Below, piece by piece: positions 8,020 to 15,607 of a DNA stretch of 24,374 nt. The translations under genes were made by a program, and so were the position numbers. The stretch comes from Pirellulales bacterium (lineage in GTDB: Bacteria; Planctomycetota; Planctomycetia; Pirellulales; Thermoguttaceae). The notes beneath the pieces were generated by a model, which saw only the letters and a list, made by a program, of their open reading frames with translations, did no database searches and had not been told where the DNA came from. Numbering within the stretch: position 1 is the stretch's first letter; every line of letters begins with the position of its first letter. The DNA lies in assembly GCA_030642635.1 (NCBI GenBank), contig DAOWNK010000011.1, forward strand, positions 1-24,374. Reading direction: 5' to 3'.

Positions 8020-11000
8020 CTAATCTCTCATCGGCTGCAGCGCAATCGTCGCTTTGATCAGGTAACTGCACGTGCATCGGTCGGTAGCGTCGGGCATCAG
8101 CACAATGCCACCGACCGGGATCGTGTTGATCCAGCAGCCTGGGCGAATGCCGCCGTAGTTTTCCGTGCCGGTGTTGCTGAGCAAGTCGGTGTAGCCGAGC
8201 GTGGCCGAGCGGTACACCAGCAAGTTGGTCGAGCCGGCCAGTATGCCGCAGCCGTAGGAGCGGCTGAATTTGAATGCTTCTATCCGTTTGCCGGTCAACA
8301 GGTCCCATGCACCGGGCTGTGCGTAGATGGTCCGGTCGTTGACAATCGGCCGAGACTGATAGTTCATCTTCACGTCCCACAACAGCTTGCCGTCGGAGGC
8401 CCGAAACGCCGCCATGCAGCAGCCGAGTTCCGAATCGAGCCGAAAGGCCGTGGGCTGATACGACGTCAGCAAGACGTCATGCGGCCGGCTCAGCGCAAGC
8501 ATCGTTCCGTAGATGCTTTCGGTTGCTTTCCATAGTTCCCGGCCGGTCTCGGCATCCAGCGCAACGAGCTTGCCCGGTTTGTGCTCTTCCATGTCTATGT
8601 TTTTGGTTTTCTTGCGGCGACGGGTTTTGTCTGTTTTGTTCAACTCCCGATCGATAAGATAAACCTTTCCGCCGCCGATGGCGATTGCGTTGTTGCGGAT
8701 CGACTTCTCCGGTTTGTACGTCCATTTCAGATTGCCGTCTTTCGCATCCATTGCAAACAACAGCAACGACTCGGTAAACTGCGTGCTCATGTCGCTCTTG
8801 ATGTAACGGTACGTGACCAGATGATCGGTGTCGGCCAGCGAGCCGAACAAAGTGTCGTCGATGCAAGCGATGTACGCCCAGGCGCCCTGTTTTCCGTCGG
8901 GCTGCTTCGGTGCATTGAACTCGGCGAGCAGCTTGCCGGTGGCAGGGTCGATCCGCAGACATTTACCTCCGATGCGAACGTAAACGCCGTCAGCCGTTAC
9001 GCAGTAATTGCTGCCCGTGCCGGCGGTTCCCATCAGGTGTTCCTGGTCGTAGGCCTTGAGAATGCCCGGCAGCGGGTACACCCAGAGCATGCGGCCGTTG
9101 TAGGCATCGACCGCCCGCAGCGCGTCGATCCCCATGACGAACATCCGGCCGTCGAGGAACAACGGAGCCGGGCCACGCCCGTGGCGGCTGGGCATCTGAA
9201 AGTTCATGTCTGTAAACCAAAGCATTCCCAACGGACCCTTGGCCAGCGTGTCGGTCGAGCAGTTGGTGTTGGCCGGATTGCAATACTGATGCGTCCACGT
9301 GCCGGTGTCGTCGAGCCTGCCGCGAACCGTCTGCTTCATCGCTCCCGGCTTGCCGATACATGCGATGCCGCCGTAAGGACGCTGGAGACGTTGCAGTTGG
9401 CCGGTGGGAACAACCTCGGCGCCGCCGGTGACCGACCGGCCGGAGACGACCAGGTTGGCGAAGTAGTTTGGCAGCGCGATTTTCGCCGGATCGCCCAACA
9501 GCACGGTCGCTCGCACACCGTACAGCCCGGCGTCGTCGAGTTTACGCCGGGCGATCGCCACGTTTTTCGGGTCCGGATCGACGGCGCATATCTGGAGTTT
9601 CGTCCGTTTCGCCAAGGCGTAAGCCAATGAGCCGTCGCCGCAGCCGAGATTGAGGCAATAACCCTCGGTAACGCCGGTTTGCCGGACGATCTGTTCGGCC
9701 GCGGTTGTATAACATGTAGGATGCGTGGAACGCATCGGTTCAGTTGCGGGTTGTTGCGACATATCATGGTGCGTTTCACGCACCCTACTTTTCGTGTCGG
9801 CGCCGAAGCAATGGATCACACCCCGATCCGTGCCGACGTAAAGCCTGCCGCCGGCAACGGCCAGGGCGCATGGCATACCGTCGACATTGGCCGAAAACAC
9901 GGTCTTCTTCGACGCCTGGTCAAACACGTTGATACTGTTCTCTCCGCCGGCGATAAGCGTCTCTCCAGCGACTATCAATGAATGCAGCTTCTTGTGTGGA
10001 GTTTTCGTCAATAAAATCGGCCTGTCGAGAACGGTCTTCATCAACTTGTCGCCCTTGCGGTCGGTGCGTTCTTTTTGGGTGAACTCGCTGCGATAGATCG
10101 CTCCGGCATGAGTGGAAACGACACCTTCGGGCGTTGCGCAAACGGTCGCTGTCTTAACACCCTTGCCTTGAATCGAGCCGGTGGCCGTATCGAAATAGCA
10201 GTTTCCGGCGAAGAAGGACTTGCCGGCCGCTACTACATCTGAACCTCCTGCCGCTCGATTTTCTTGTAAGTGAAAGTAGTAGAACTCGCCGTCGGCCAAC
10301 TTGAACGCAGCCGGCACGGCACGGCCGGTGGGCACGAGCAGCAGATCGCCGCAAACGACCAGATCGCCTTGGGCCGACACGCCGCTTTTGGCCTCCGCTC
10401 CACCGTGCGGCTGGGGCATGTAGATCGCACCCGACCGGTCGTTGCACCACAGAACTTTGCCGGTGGCGGCATCGACTGCATAGATGAAAATGCCCTCCGA
10501 GGGCCAAATGCCGGCGGCGAAGTAAACCACGTCGCCGACGACCGCCGGCCCGCCGCGAGCCGGCCAGCGCGAGATCATCCGACCGTTGCCCAACACCATG
10601 CTCTCGGCCGGTCCGCCGCGGAGTTTCCACAACAGCTTGCCGTCTTTTGCGGCAAGGCAGTATAAATAGCCGTCATCGCTTGCGACAAACAGACGATCTT
10701 TCCACACGGCCGGTGCAAAGCGGACCGGGCCGCCGGTGAAGAACGTCCAACGCTGCCGGCCGCCGGCGGCGTCCAACGCGTAGACCTTGCAGTCGGCGGA
10801 ACTGCCAAAATAGAGCATCTCACCGGCAATTACAGGACGATACGCCCGATCGAACGGCATTCTGGTGTCACGTCCCGACCATGCAGGCTGCGGAGCATGA
10901 TGCGACTTGTACGTCCATCGCGGCGAGAGCTTCTCCGGCAACGTCTCGGCCGTGTAGCCGCCGCGGCCGCCGTCGCCGCGATATGTCGGCCAATCGGCAG

Positions 11001-11082
11001 CCGGCGTAAGCTCAACAGCCGTTGCACAACATGCAATCAAAAGTCCTGAAATCAACCAATGGTTTAGTGTCTTGTGTTTCAT
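8020..11082 (-). CDS. PQQ-type beta-propeller protein with an internal SAM-methyltransferase domain
   Basis: The preferred start is ATG at 11080-11082, giving 1020 residues and a signal peptide (HWLISGLLIACCATAVELTPAADW); an upstream ATG at 11154 would bury that peptide. Residues about 30-430 are a PQQ-like propeller (YRGDGGRGGY, then recurrent 'VYALDAA.G...W' and 'G..LWK' strands). Residues about 455-570 are a class I SAM-methyltransferase core: motif I LNLGCGDGSLAYALAK and an acidic loop AVDPDPKNVAIARRKL. A second propeller (about 575-1020) follows, starting near GTWTHQYCNPANTNCS. This order of propeller, methyltransferase, propeller is known in planctomycete proteins, but the substrate is unknown and an exported SAM-dependent enzyme is odd. 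No tryptophan-docking PQQ cofactor site can be claimed. Repeat D lies in frame at the first junction. No clear SD precedes the ATG. Confidence 0.88.
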   Translation of the reverse strand: MKHKTLNHWLISGLLIACCATAVELTPAADWPTYRGDGGRGGYTAETLPEKLSPRWTYKSHHAPQPAWSGRDTRMPFDRAYRPVIAGEMLYFGSSADCKVYALDAAGGRQRWTFFTGGPVRFAPAVWKDRLFVASDDGYLYCLAAKDGKLLWKLRGGPAESMVLGNGRMISRWPARGGPAVVGDVVYFAAGIWPSEGIFIYAVDAATGKVLWCNDRSGAIYMPQPHGGAEAKSGVSAQGDLVVCGDLLLVPTGRAVPAAFKLADGEFYYFHLQENRAAGGSDVVAAGKSFFAGNCYFDTATGSIQGKGVKTATVCATPEGVVSTHAGAIYRSEFTQKERTDRKGDKLMKTVLDRPILLTKTPHKKLHSLIVAGETLIAGGENSINVFDQASKKTVFSANVDGMPCALAVAGGRLYVGTDRGVIHCFGADTKSRVRETHHDMSQQPATEPMRSTHPTCYTTAAEQIVRQTGVTEGYCLNLGCGDGSLAYALAKRTKLQICAVDPDPKNVAIARRKLDDAGLYGVRATVLLGDPAKIALPNYFANLVVSGRSVTGGAEVVPTGQLQRLQRPYGGIACIGKPGAMKQTVRGRLDDTGTWTHQYCNPANTNCSTDTLAKGPLGMLWFTDMNFQMPSRHGRGPAPLFLDGRMFVMGIDALRAVDAYNGRMLWVYPLPGILKAYDQEHLMGTAGTGSNYCVTADGVYVRIGGKCLRIDPATGKLLAEFNAPKQPDGKQGAWAYIACIDDTLFGSLADTDHLVTYRYIKSDMSTQFTESLLLFAMDAKDGNLKWTYKPEKSIRNNAIAIGGGKVYLIDRELNKTDKTRRRKKTKNIDMEEHKPGKLVALDAETGRELWKATESIYGTMLALSRPHDVLLTSYQPTAFRLDSELGCCMAAFRASDGKLLWDVKMNYQSRPIVNDRTIYAQPGAWDLLTGKRIEAFKFSRSYGCGILAGSTNLLVYRSATLGYTDLLSNTGTENYGGIRPGCWINTIPVGGIVLMPDATDRCTCSYLIKATIALQPMRD
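9716..9788. repeat. Family D palindromic pair inside the PQQ/methyltransferase gene
   Basis: The left arm (9716-9736) contains ATGCGTGGAACGCAT after GTAGG. The right arm (9768-9788), read on the other strand, contains GTGCGTGAAACGCAC after GTAGG. The arms are inverted copies whose differences preserve the internal hairpin: the A-T pair closing one stem is a G-C pair in the other. The 73 bases are translated in frame as about residues 432-456, in the linker between the first propeller and the methyltransferase domain. Confidence 0.85.
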
Positions 11083-11391
11083 TTTGGCTAAGGGGCGACC
11101 GATAAATAACTTCCCGGTTTTCAGTATGTGGTAGGCACCACGGTGTAATTCCAATCGGGCAATAAGGCTTCGAACCGTATGGGAAACGACTCAAGGAAAC
11201 GTTCGCTCGCTTGCCGTTTGAGTTGATGGGTCCTGGCCAGAATTTGTGGGTAGATTGAGAGCATGTTGGTAATTTGCGGTCAGGTTTTCTTACTTAGGAA
11301 TGGGAGGACAAAAAGAGCGGCGTGAAAGTGGAAAAGGTTCCTTGGTGCGACGGCAAGAATCAACTCCATGGTGAACATAGCGTTGCAGAGG
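11083..11391. other. 309-base gap without a recognised gene
   Basis: This lies between the start of the PQQ/methyltransferase gene and the stop of the protease gene, both on the minus strand, so it should hold the promoter of the former. I see no convincing -35/-10 pair, no long inverted repeat and no open frame worth calling. ACTCAA near 11190 and TTGAGT near 11220 form only a weak inverted pair. Confidence 0.6.
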
Positions 11392-12579
11392 CTAATTTCC
11401 TGGCTGAAACTTGCTGCGATCGCCGACCTCGACCTCGACGGTGACTATCTTACGGTCTCGGAAGATCAGAAGCGTTACCTTCTTGCCGACCCCTGTCAGG
11501 CTGACCAGGTTTACCAGGTGTGCGTCGTCCTCGATCCGTGAGTTGTTGAACTCCAGTATCACGTCTCCGATTTTCAGCCCGGCCGTCTCGGCGGGCGAGT
11601 TTTTGGTGATGCCGGTAATCCTGGCGCCGACCAGGCACGGCAGTCCGACCTCGGTGGCCATGGCCGGTCCGAAGTCGGCATCGAGGTTCACGCCTAAAAA
11701 CGCCCGGCTCACCTTGCCTTGCTCGATCAATTGCCGGCCGACGATCATGAACATGTTTATCGGTATGGCGAATCCGATCCCCTCGTTCCCGCCGGAACTG
11801 CTGGCGATCGCCGTGTTAATGCCGATGACCTCGCCGCGCAGATTGACAAGCGGCCCGCCCGAGTTGCCCGGGTTGATTGCGGCGTCGGTTTGCAAGAAGT
11901 TTTGGAACCGGACGGCGGCGTCGCCAAGCTGCAGGTCGCGTCGGCCGGTTGCGCTTATGATGCCGTATGTAACCGATTGGCTCAGCCCGAACGGGCTGCC
12001 GACGGCCAGCACGAACTCTCCGATTTCCAGCCGGTCGCTGTCGCCCAACTCAGCGGCGACCAGTTTGTCGGCCTCGATCTGCATCACGGCGATGTCGGTT
12101 TCGGAGTCGGTCCAGACCATACGGGGATGTATTTGCCGTCCGTCGGCCAGGTTGATTTTGATTCCTTCCGGCTGTGAGTTGCGGACGACGTGCCGGTTGG
12201 TCAAGACGTAGTGTTTTCCGCGGTAAAGGATGATTACACCGGAGCCGGCCTCCTCGATGTGGCGTCGGTTGTAGGACGAATCGGCCCGAGGTGTGACGTC
12301 GGCCTCGATGTGCACGACGGTCGGCCCGATGAGCTTGGCGACGGTTTTGACCACCGTGGCCTGTGCCTCGATGATCTTTGCGTGTTTCCGGAGTGTCCGA
12401 TAGAGTTCCTCCCGCCGTGCAGGTGAGATTGGCCCGGTACGTTCGATCGCCGTCGGTACGGCGGTTTGTGCGCATGCGTTGCTCGGGCGGAGCACACCCG
12501 GCAGCAGTGCAAAGGTCAAGCAGACAAGGATTGCAACGACCCTGCGGCAATTCGGCTTAAGCAGGCGATCTTGCCGCAT
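11392..12579 (-). CDS. HtrA/DegP-type trypsin-like serine protease with one PDZ domain
   Basis: The 395-residue protein has an N-terminal hydrophobic segment (about 14-38, ending near SNACAQ) consistent with export or membrane anchoring to the periplasm. The trypsin-like domain (about 80-285) has the full catalytic triad: His130 in VLTNRHVV, Asp162 in SETDIAVM and Ser240 in NPGNSGGP, with VGSPFGL as usual in the family. A single PDZ domain (about 292-385) contains VTGITKNSPAETAGLKIGDVI-like sequence, here GITKNSPAETAGLKIGDVIL. HtrA proteases degrade or sense misfolded envelope proteins; one PDZ makes it DegS-like in layout, though a role in a sigma-E cascade is not indicated by neighbours. 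GAGGA lies 8 bases before the ATG. Confidence 0.95.
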   Translation of the reverse strand: MRQDRLLKPNCRRVVAILVCLTFALLPGVLRPSNACAQTAVPTAIERTGPISPARREELYRTLRKHAKIIEAQATVVKTVAKLIGPTVVHIEADVTPRADSSYNRRHIEEAGSGVIILYRGKHYVLTNRHVVRNSQPEGIKINLADGRQIHPRMVWTDSETDIAVMQIEADKLVAAELGDSDRLEIGEFVLAVGSPFGLSQSVTYGIISATGRRDLQLGDAAVRFQNFLQTDAAINPGNSGGPLVNLRGEVIGINTAIASSSGGNEGIGFAIPINMFMIVGRQLIEQGKVSRAFLGVNLDADFGPAMATEVGLPCLVGARITGITKNSPAETAGLKIGDVILEFNNSRIEDDAHLVNLVSLTGVGKKVTLLIFRDRKIVTVEVEVGDRSKFQPGN

Positions 12580-12624
12580 CGGTCGGTTCCTCGAAATAAC
12601 AGAAGTGGTTTCAAAACTGCGAAA

Positions 12625-12697
12625 CAGTGGCGCCGGCGTCTCGCCGGTGGTTGAAAACCGCTAATGTCGCCATACTGGCGAGACGCCAGTGCCACTG
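12625..12697. repeat. Family E palindromic pair (GGCGTCTCGCC core)
   Basis: The left arm (12625-12648) reads CAGTGGC then CCGGCGTCTCGCCGG. The right arm (12674-12697), read in reverse, gives CAGTGGC then CTGGCGTCTCGCCAG. The stem pair C-G in one arm is T-A in the other, so the hairpin is preserved. It lies upstream of the protease ATG and downstream of the DksA/TraR-like gene. Confidence 0.85.
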
Positions 12698-12737
12698 ACC
12701 TTCATAGGTTTTGTGGATATATGCAACTACTTTTAAT

Positions 12738-13184
12738 TCAAGAAACGTCCAACTCGACATCGGCGATCGACAATTCTACGTCGGCGGGCGAGTCGAGCAG
12801 TCGGCTCCAGTCGACATCGGCCGAAAAGGCGGCGCCTTGGCGCTCCGCCTCGCGCTGGCACTTAATGCAATATGTTGCATACGGCAGTGCGTTGAGTCGG
12901 GCAAGCGGGATGCTCGTTCCGCATCCCTCGCAGATGCCGTACTGGCCTTCCCGCATCCGCTCCAGTGCGTATTCGATGTGGGCAAGTTCTCGGCTTTCCA
13001 CCTCGGCAAGCTGAGAACTGATTTCGTCCTGGACCGAATCCAGCGCAGCGTCGACCACGTCTCCGGAAGCCTGGGCGCGAAGTTCCTTCAGCAGGCTCAA
13101 GTCGCCGGCCAGTGCCTTGCGCAGCGCATCGCGACGCTTCAGCAGTACCTGGCGCATATTCAGAATTGCATCTTTGCGGCTCAT
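12738..13184 (-). CDS. DksA/TraR-type C4 zinc-finger protein
   Basis: This 148-residue cytoplasmic protein has an N-terminal coiled coil (about 5-78) followed by a C4 zinc finger: Cys85 and Cys88 in GICEGCG, Cys106 and Cys109 in YCIKCQ. The spacing and the preceding ALERMREGQYGIC are typical of DksA/TraR family proteins, which bind in the RNA polymerase secondary channel, often to mediate the stringent response. I cannot place the tip acidic residues of E. coli DksA with certainty, so functional equivalence is open. The ATG at 13182-13184 follows AAGGTG with about 9 bases between. An AGGAGG also occurs in the leader near 13255, but no start codon follows it at a useful distance. Confidence 0.92.
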   Translation of the reverse strand: MSRKDAILNMRQVLLKRRDALRKALAGDLSLLKELRAQASGDVVDAALDSVQDEISSQLAEVESRELAHIEYALERMREGQYGICEGCGTSIPLARLNALPYATYCIKCQREAERQGAAFSADVDWSRLLDSPADVELSIADVELDVS

Positions 13185-13378
13185 AAGATTTTCACCTTGG
13201 TGTCCGATCTTGGCCGCGCTGAAGGTTTGCCCCCCCTCAGAGTAGCCTCTGTCGAACCTCCTTCTGTTCGCTGAGTTGTTTAACGTGACATAAAAGCTGT
13301 AACTAAAATATAGTACGCAAGTTGCCTTGTGGTGGGTCGAAAAAGTTTATTCCACCTCGCGACCTAACAAAACTACCT

Positions 13379-13438
13379 GCGAGCCCCCAGGTTTATCTTG
13401 GGGCAAAGCTTTGCGCGGGGATAAACCACGCGGCTCGC
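13379..13438. repeat. 60-base hairpin (GCGAGCC / GGTTTATC stems)
   Basis: Three nested complementary blocks can be read: GCGAGCC pairs with GGCTCGC at the ends, GGTTTATC pairs with GATAAACC inside, and GCAAAGCTTTGC is a perfect palindrome at the centre. Short unpaired bulges separate the blocks. It is not followed by a T run. It resembles the other interspersed palindromes here but shares no sequence with them. Confidence 0.85.
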
Positions 13439-13507
13439 TGGCTTTGCTAAAGTGCCTTAAGTTGTTGTCCGGCAGGGTGTTACGTCCGGTTGCCGGTAGT
13501 TTCGGCC

Positions 13508-13556
13508 CGTAGTGACCGCATTTATGCGGTAAACCCCGATGAATCGGGACACTACG
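13508..13556. repeat. Cloverleaf-like palindrome (family F)
   Basis: An outer stem, CGTAGTG (13508-13514) with CACTACG (13550-13556), encloses two hairpins: ACCGCAT/ATGCGGT (13515-13530, 7 base pairs) and CCCGAT/ATCGGG (13535-13548, 6 base pairs). The result is a three-way junction. It lacks the sizes and conserved positions of a tRNA. Confidence 0.8.
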
Positions 13557-13714
13557 AACGGGTTCCAAACAACGCGCTATCGGATAATCGACAAAACCGT
13601 CAAAGATATACAGCCGTTTTTCCCCAAATCGGTTGGAAATACTCTCCGACGCCCGAGACGCTTTTGACCGACACGGGAACGTAAGCTAAATGCTGTAGAG
13701 GGTTTAGAGTTGTT

Positions 13715-13764
13715 AGGGGCTGGGGACTAGGGACCAGGGGCCAGGGGCCAGGGGCCAGGGGCCA
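13715..13764. repeat. G-rich heptamer tandem repeat (AGGGGCC unit)
   Basis: Units of 7 bases, best seen as four AGGGGCC copies in a row, with looser units before them (GGGGCTGGGGACTAGGGACC). The spacing of GGGG runs fits the classic G-quadruplex pattern. The same unit recurs in the opposite orientation at 13963-14004 and 20825-20856. Confidence 0.85.
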
Positions 13765-13798
13765 GAAGAGAGAAGAGGGAAGAGAGAAGAGGGAAGAG
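13765..13798. repeat. Purine heptamer tandem repeat (GAAGAGR)
   Basis: GAAGAGA and GAAGAGG alternate for 4.9 units, making a 14-base higher-order repeat. It directly follows the G-rich heptamer tract. Every base is a purine on the plus strand. Confidence 0.85.
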
Positions 13799-13861
13799 AT
13801 CAAAATCGCTCCTCCCTGGCCCCTGACCCCTAATGCTTTGTCAAACCTAAAATTACGGGTT

Positions 13862-13938
13862 GGGTGCCATGTCCACGCTTGCGCGGACCTGCCTAAAACC
13901 TCGATCAACATGCCCACGCTTGCGTGGGCATGGCACCC
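13862..13938. repeat. Nested palindrome pair (GGGTGCCATG, family G)
   Basis: GGGTGCCATG at 13862-13871 pairs with CATGGCACCC at 13929-13938. Each arm also contains its own hairpin built on CCACGCTTGCGTGG; the left copy is degenerate (TCCACGCTTGCGCGGAC). This gives an inverted pair of hairpins within a longer stem. Confidence 0.85.
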
Positions 13939-13962
13939 GAATTTTTAATCATGACATAGCAC

Positions 13963-14004
13963 TAGCCCCTGGCCCCTGGCCCCTAGCCCCCCTGACCCCT
14001 GGCC
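13963..14004. repeat. C-rich heptamer tandem repeat (CCCCTGG unit)
   Basis: Units of CCCCTGG and CCCCTAG, the reverse complement of the unit at 13715-13764. The tract ends 30 bases before the FHA start codon. Confidence 0.8.
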
Positions 14005-14034
14005 ACTAAACCCCTTAAAACCACATTCGAGATT

Positions 14035-15531
14035 ATGGTCAACAGCACTATTACACCTGAAACTCTTTCTTTGTTAGACACGAACGCCCAAACCGGCGAC
14101 CTGGTATTTCGTGTGTGCGGGTCCTCGCGCGACGGCCAGATCGTGCGGCTGAAATCGGCCAAGTGTACGATCGGCTCCGCCGAGCAATGCACGTTGCGGC
14201 TTCGTGCCCGCGGTATCCGGCCGGTACACTGCTTGGTGCTGCGCGGCGCCGGCGGGACGGTCGTCCGTCGCTGGGATACCGACACGCGGCTGACCGGACG
14301 CGCCTTCACCGACGCACGCCTTGTGCCGGGCGACCGCCTGAGCATCGGCAGAGTCGACCTGGAGGTCGTCGATCCTTACGGCTTCACACTACAACAACCG
14401 TCACAAAAGAGCCAAGCCACGGAGTATGCCGACCGACGGCAAGAAACCCTGGAAACACAGCAGCAACAGCTTGAAACACAGCAGCAACAGCTTGAAACAC
14501 AGCGGACCGAGAGCGAATCGAACTTGGCCGAGCAGGCCGAACTATTAGCTGCCGATCGAGCAGAATTGGACAGACGACGCGAAGAACTTGAGACGGAGCG
14601 TCGAGAATGGGAAGAAGAACACGACACGATCGACTCGCAACGGATTGACTCACAACAGATCGACTCGGTGAACGAACCCGAACCAGACGGTGAAACTGAA
14701 GAAGTAACTGAAGAAGTAACCGAAGAGGCGGCAAAAGAGGTATCGGACGATGCACCGGTAGACCTCGAGTCCGTGCTGCGTCGAATTGGTGCGACAGGAC
14801 TGTTGCGCGACGACGAGGAAGCCTCGAAACCGCAAGGACCGGATGAACCTGAGCCTAAGCCGACGATGAACGTCACGACAAGCGAACAGCCGGAACTGCG
14901 CAAGCAGAAAAACGAGTCAGCCGGCAACGGGGAAGAATCTGTCGACGAATACATGGCCCGATTGATGAACAGGGTTAGCGGGTCGGAATCCGTGGATTAT
15001 CCACCTCCCTCCTCACAGCCGCGTCGGCACGAGCCGGCGGAGTCGGGCGCCAAGGCAATCGAGCCGGCACCGACCGCCTCGCAACCTCTTTTTGATCCAT
15101 CGAATCTCCCGCCGCGTGCGGTGGCGCCTGAGGATCAAGCCGGACTGGCCGCCATGCGCGAGTTGGCGAACCTCTCGGCCGGCAGCGCCATTAGCAAGTA
15201 TTCTCGCAACAAGCTGCTCATTGTCACGCGCGCCAAGCTGACCATGGCCTCGGTGATGGCTGCCGGCGGAGGACTGTTGATGTGGATGTGGTGCGTGCAG
15301 GGTTCTACCATCGTTACATTTTACGCTGCTTCTACCTGCTTTGTTATTGCGACGTTCTTCGTCATTCAATACTTCACTTCGGTCGGGCGGCTGGTTGCAA
15401 ATAAATTCCAATGCCACAACTGGAACACCGACGGCAAGAAAACCGAAGAGGTAGAAGCGACGACTGAAGCGAAAATAGAGGAAGAGACGCCGGAAACCTG
15501 CGGCGAAAACCTTTGTAACTTGCAATCATAA
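14035..15531 (+). CDS. FHA-domain, coiled-coil membrane protein
   Basis: The 498-residue protein has an N-terminal FHA-like domain (about 22-113; GSAEQCTLRLRARGIRPVHC holds the usual Ser/Arg/His region), which would bind phosphothreonine peptides. A Gln/Glu-rich coiled coil follows (about 127-195) with the heptad LETQQQQ repeated, encoded by a 21-base DNA repeat at 14449-14490. An acidic linker with VTEE repeats leads to a conserved-looking SVDEYMARLMNRV segment (about 303-315), a Pro-rich stretch and two transmembrane helices (about 402-421 and 424-446). The last 50 residues are acidic. The FHA domain would therefore sit in the cytoplasm on a long stalk. Function is unknown. No good SD precedes ATG 14035. 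The TAA stop lies inside repeat A3. Confidence 0.85.
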   Translation: MVNSTITPETLSLLDTNAQTGDLVFRVCGSSRDGQIVRLKSAKCTIGSAEQCTLRLRARGIRPVHCLVLRGAGGTVVRRWDTDTRLTGRAFTDARLVPGDRLSIGRVDLEVVDPYGFTLQQPSQKSQATEYADRRQETLETQQQQLETQQQQLETQRTESESNLAEQAELLAADRAELDRRREELETERREWEEEHDTIDSQRIDSQQIDSVNEPEPDGETEEVTEEVTEEAAKEVSDDAPVDLESVLRRIGATGLLRDDEEASKPQGPDEPEPKPTMNVTTSEQPELRKQKNESAGNGEESVDEYMARLMNRVSGSESVDYPPPSSQPRRHEPAESGAKAIEPAPTASQPLFDPSNLPPRAVAPEDQAGLAAMRELANLSAGSAISKYSRNKLLIVTRAKLTMASVMAAGGGLLMWMWCVQGSTIVTFYAASTCFVIATFFVIQYFTSVGRLVANKFQCHNWNTDGKKTEEVEATTEAKIEEETPETCGENLCNLQS

Positions 15532-15605
15532 AGCCGCGACCGGTGGTCGCGCCAATGCCGACGGTAGTTCATAGTGCACGACGCGACCACCGGTCGCGGC
15601 TTTAT
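15528..15605. repeat. Family A palindromic repeat pair, copy 3
   Basis: Arms at 15528-15554 and 15582-15605 are inverted copies with cores GACCGGTGGTC, outer ATAAAG tags and 27 bases between. The left arm's TAA serves as the stop codon of the FHA gene, and the right arm ends 2 bases before the stop codon of the convergent isomerase gene. It is the only sequence between these two genes. Confidence 0.9.
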
Positions 15606-15607
15606 AG

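Larger units (their letters stand above)
13185..14034. other. 850-base gene-free region filled with repeats
   Basis: This region separates the divergent DksA/TraR-like and FHA genes. From left to right it holds a large hairpin (13379-13438), a cloverleaf-like palindrome (13508-13556), a G-rich heptamer tract (13715-13764), a purine heptamer tract (13765-13798), a nested palindrome pair (13862-13938) and a C-rich heptamer tract (13963-14004). No open frame in it has a plausible start, codon pattern or family. Both neighbours must be transcribed from it, but I see no strong promoter. Confidence 0.8.

Noticed and set aside
8581..9630. 349-codon plus-strand frame opposite the PQQ/methyltransferase gene
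   Set aside because: No domain or SD; the minus-strand frame shows propeller and methyltransferase motifs across the same bases.
11083..11391. Small open frames in the gap before the PQQ/methyltransferase gene
   Set aside because: The longest is about 20 codons without an SD, family or conserved feature.
13508..13556. Cloverleaf-like fold that might be a tRNA
   Set aside because: At 49 bases it is too short, has no anticodon-arm or T-loop consensus and no CCA end. It fits a palindromic repeat.
13600..13917. 105-codon minus-strand frame in the repeat-rich gap
   Set aside because: Most of it is translated from tandem repeats and palindromes (a run of PLAPGPWPL-like sequence). No start signal or family.
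1494..15605. Family A repeats as a CRISPR array or integron attachment sites
   Set aside because: Copies are kilobases apart and internally palindromic, with no regular spacers, cas genes or integrase nearby.
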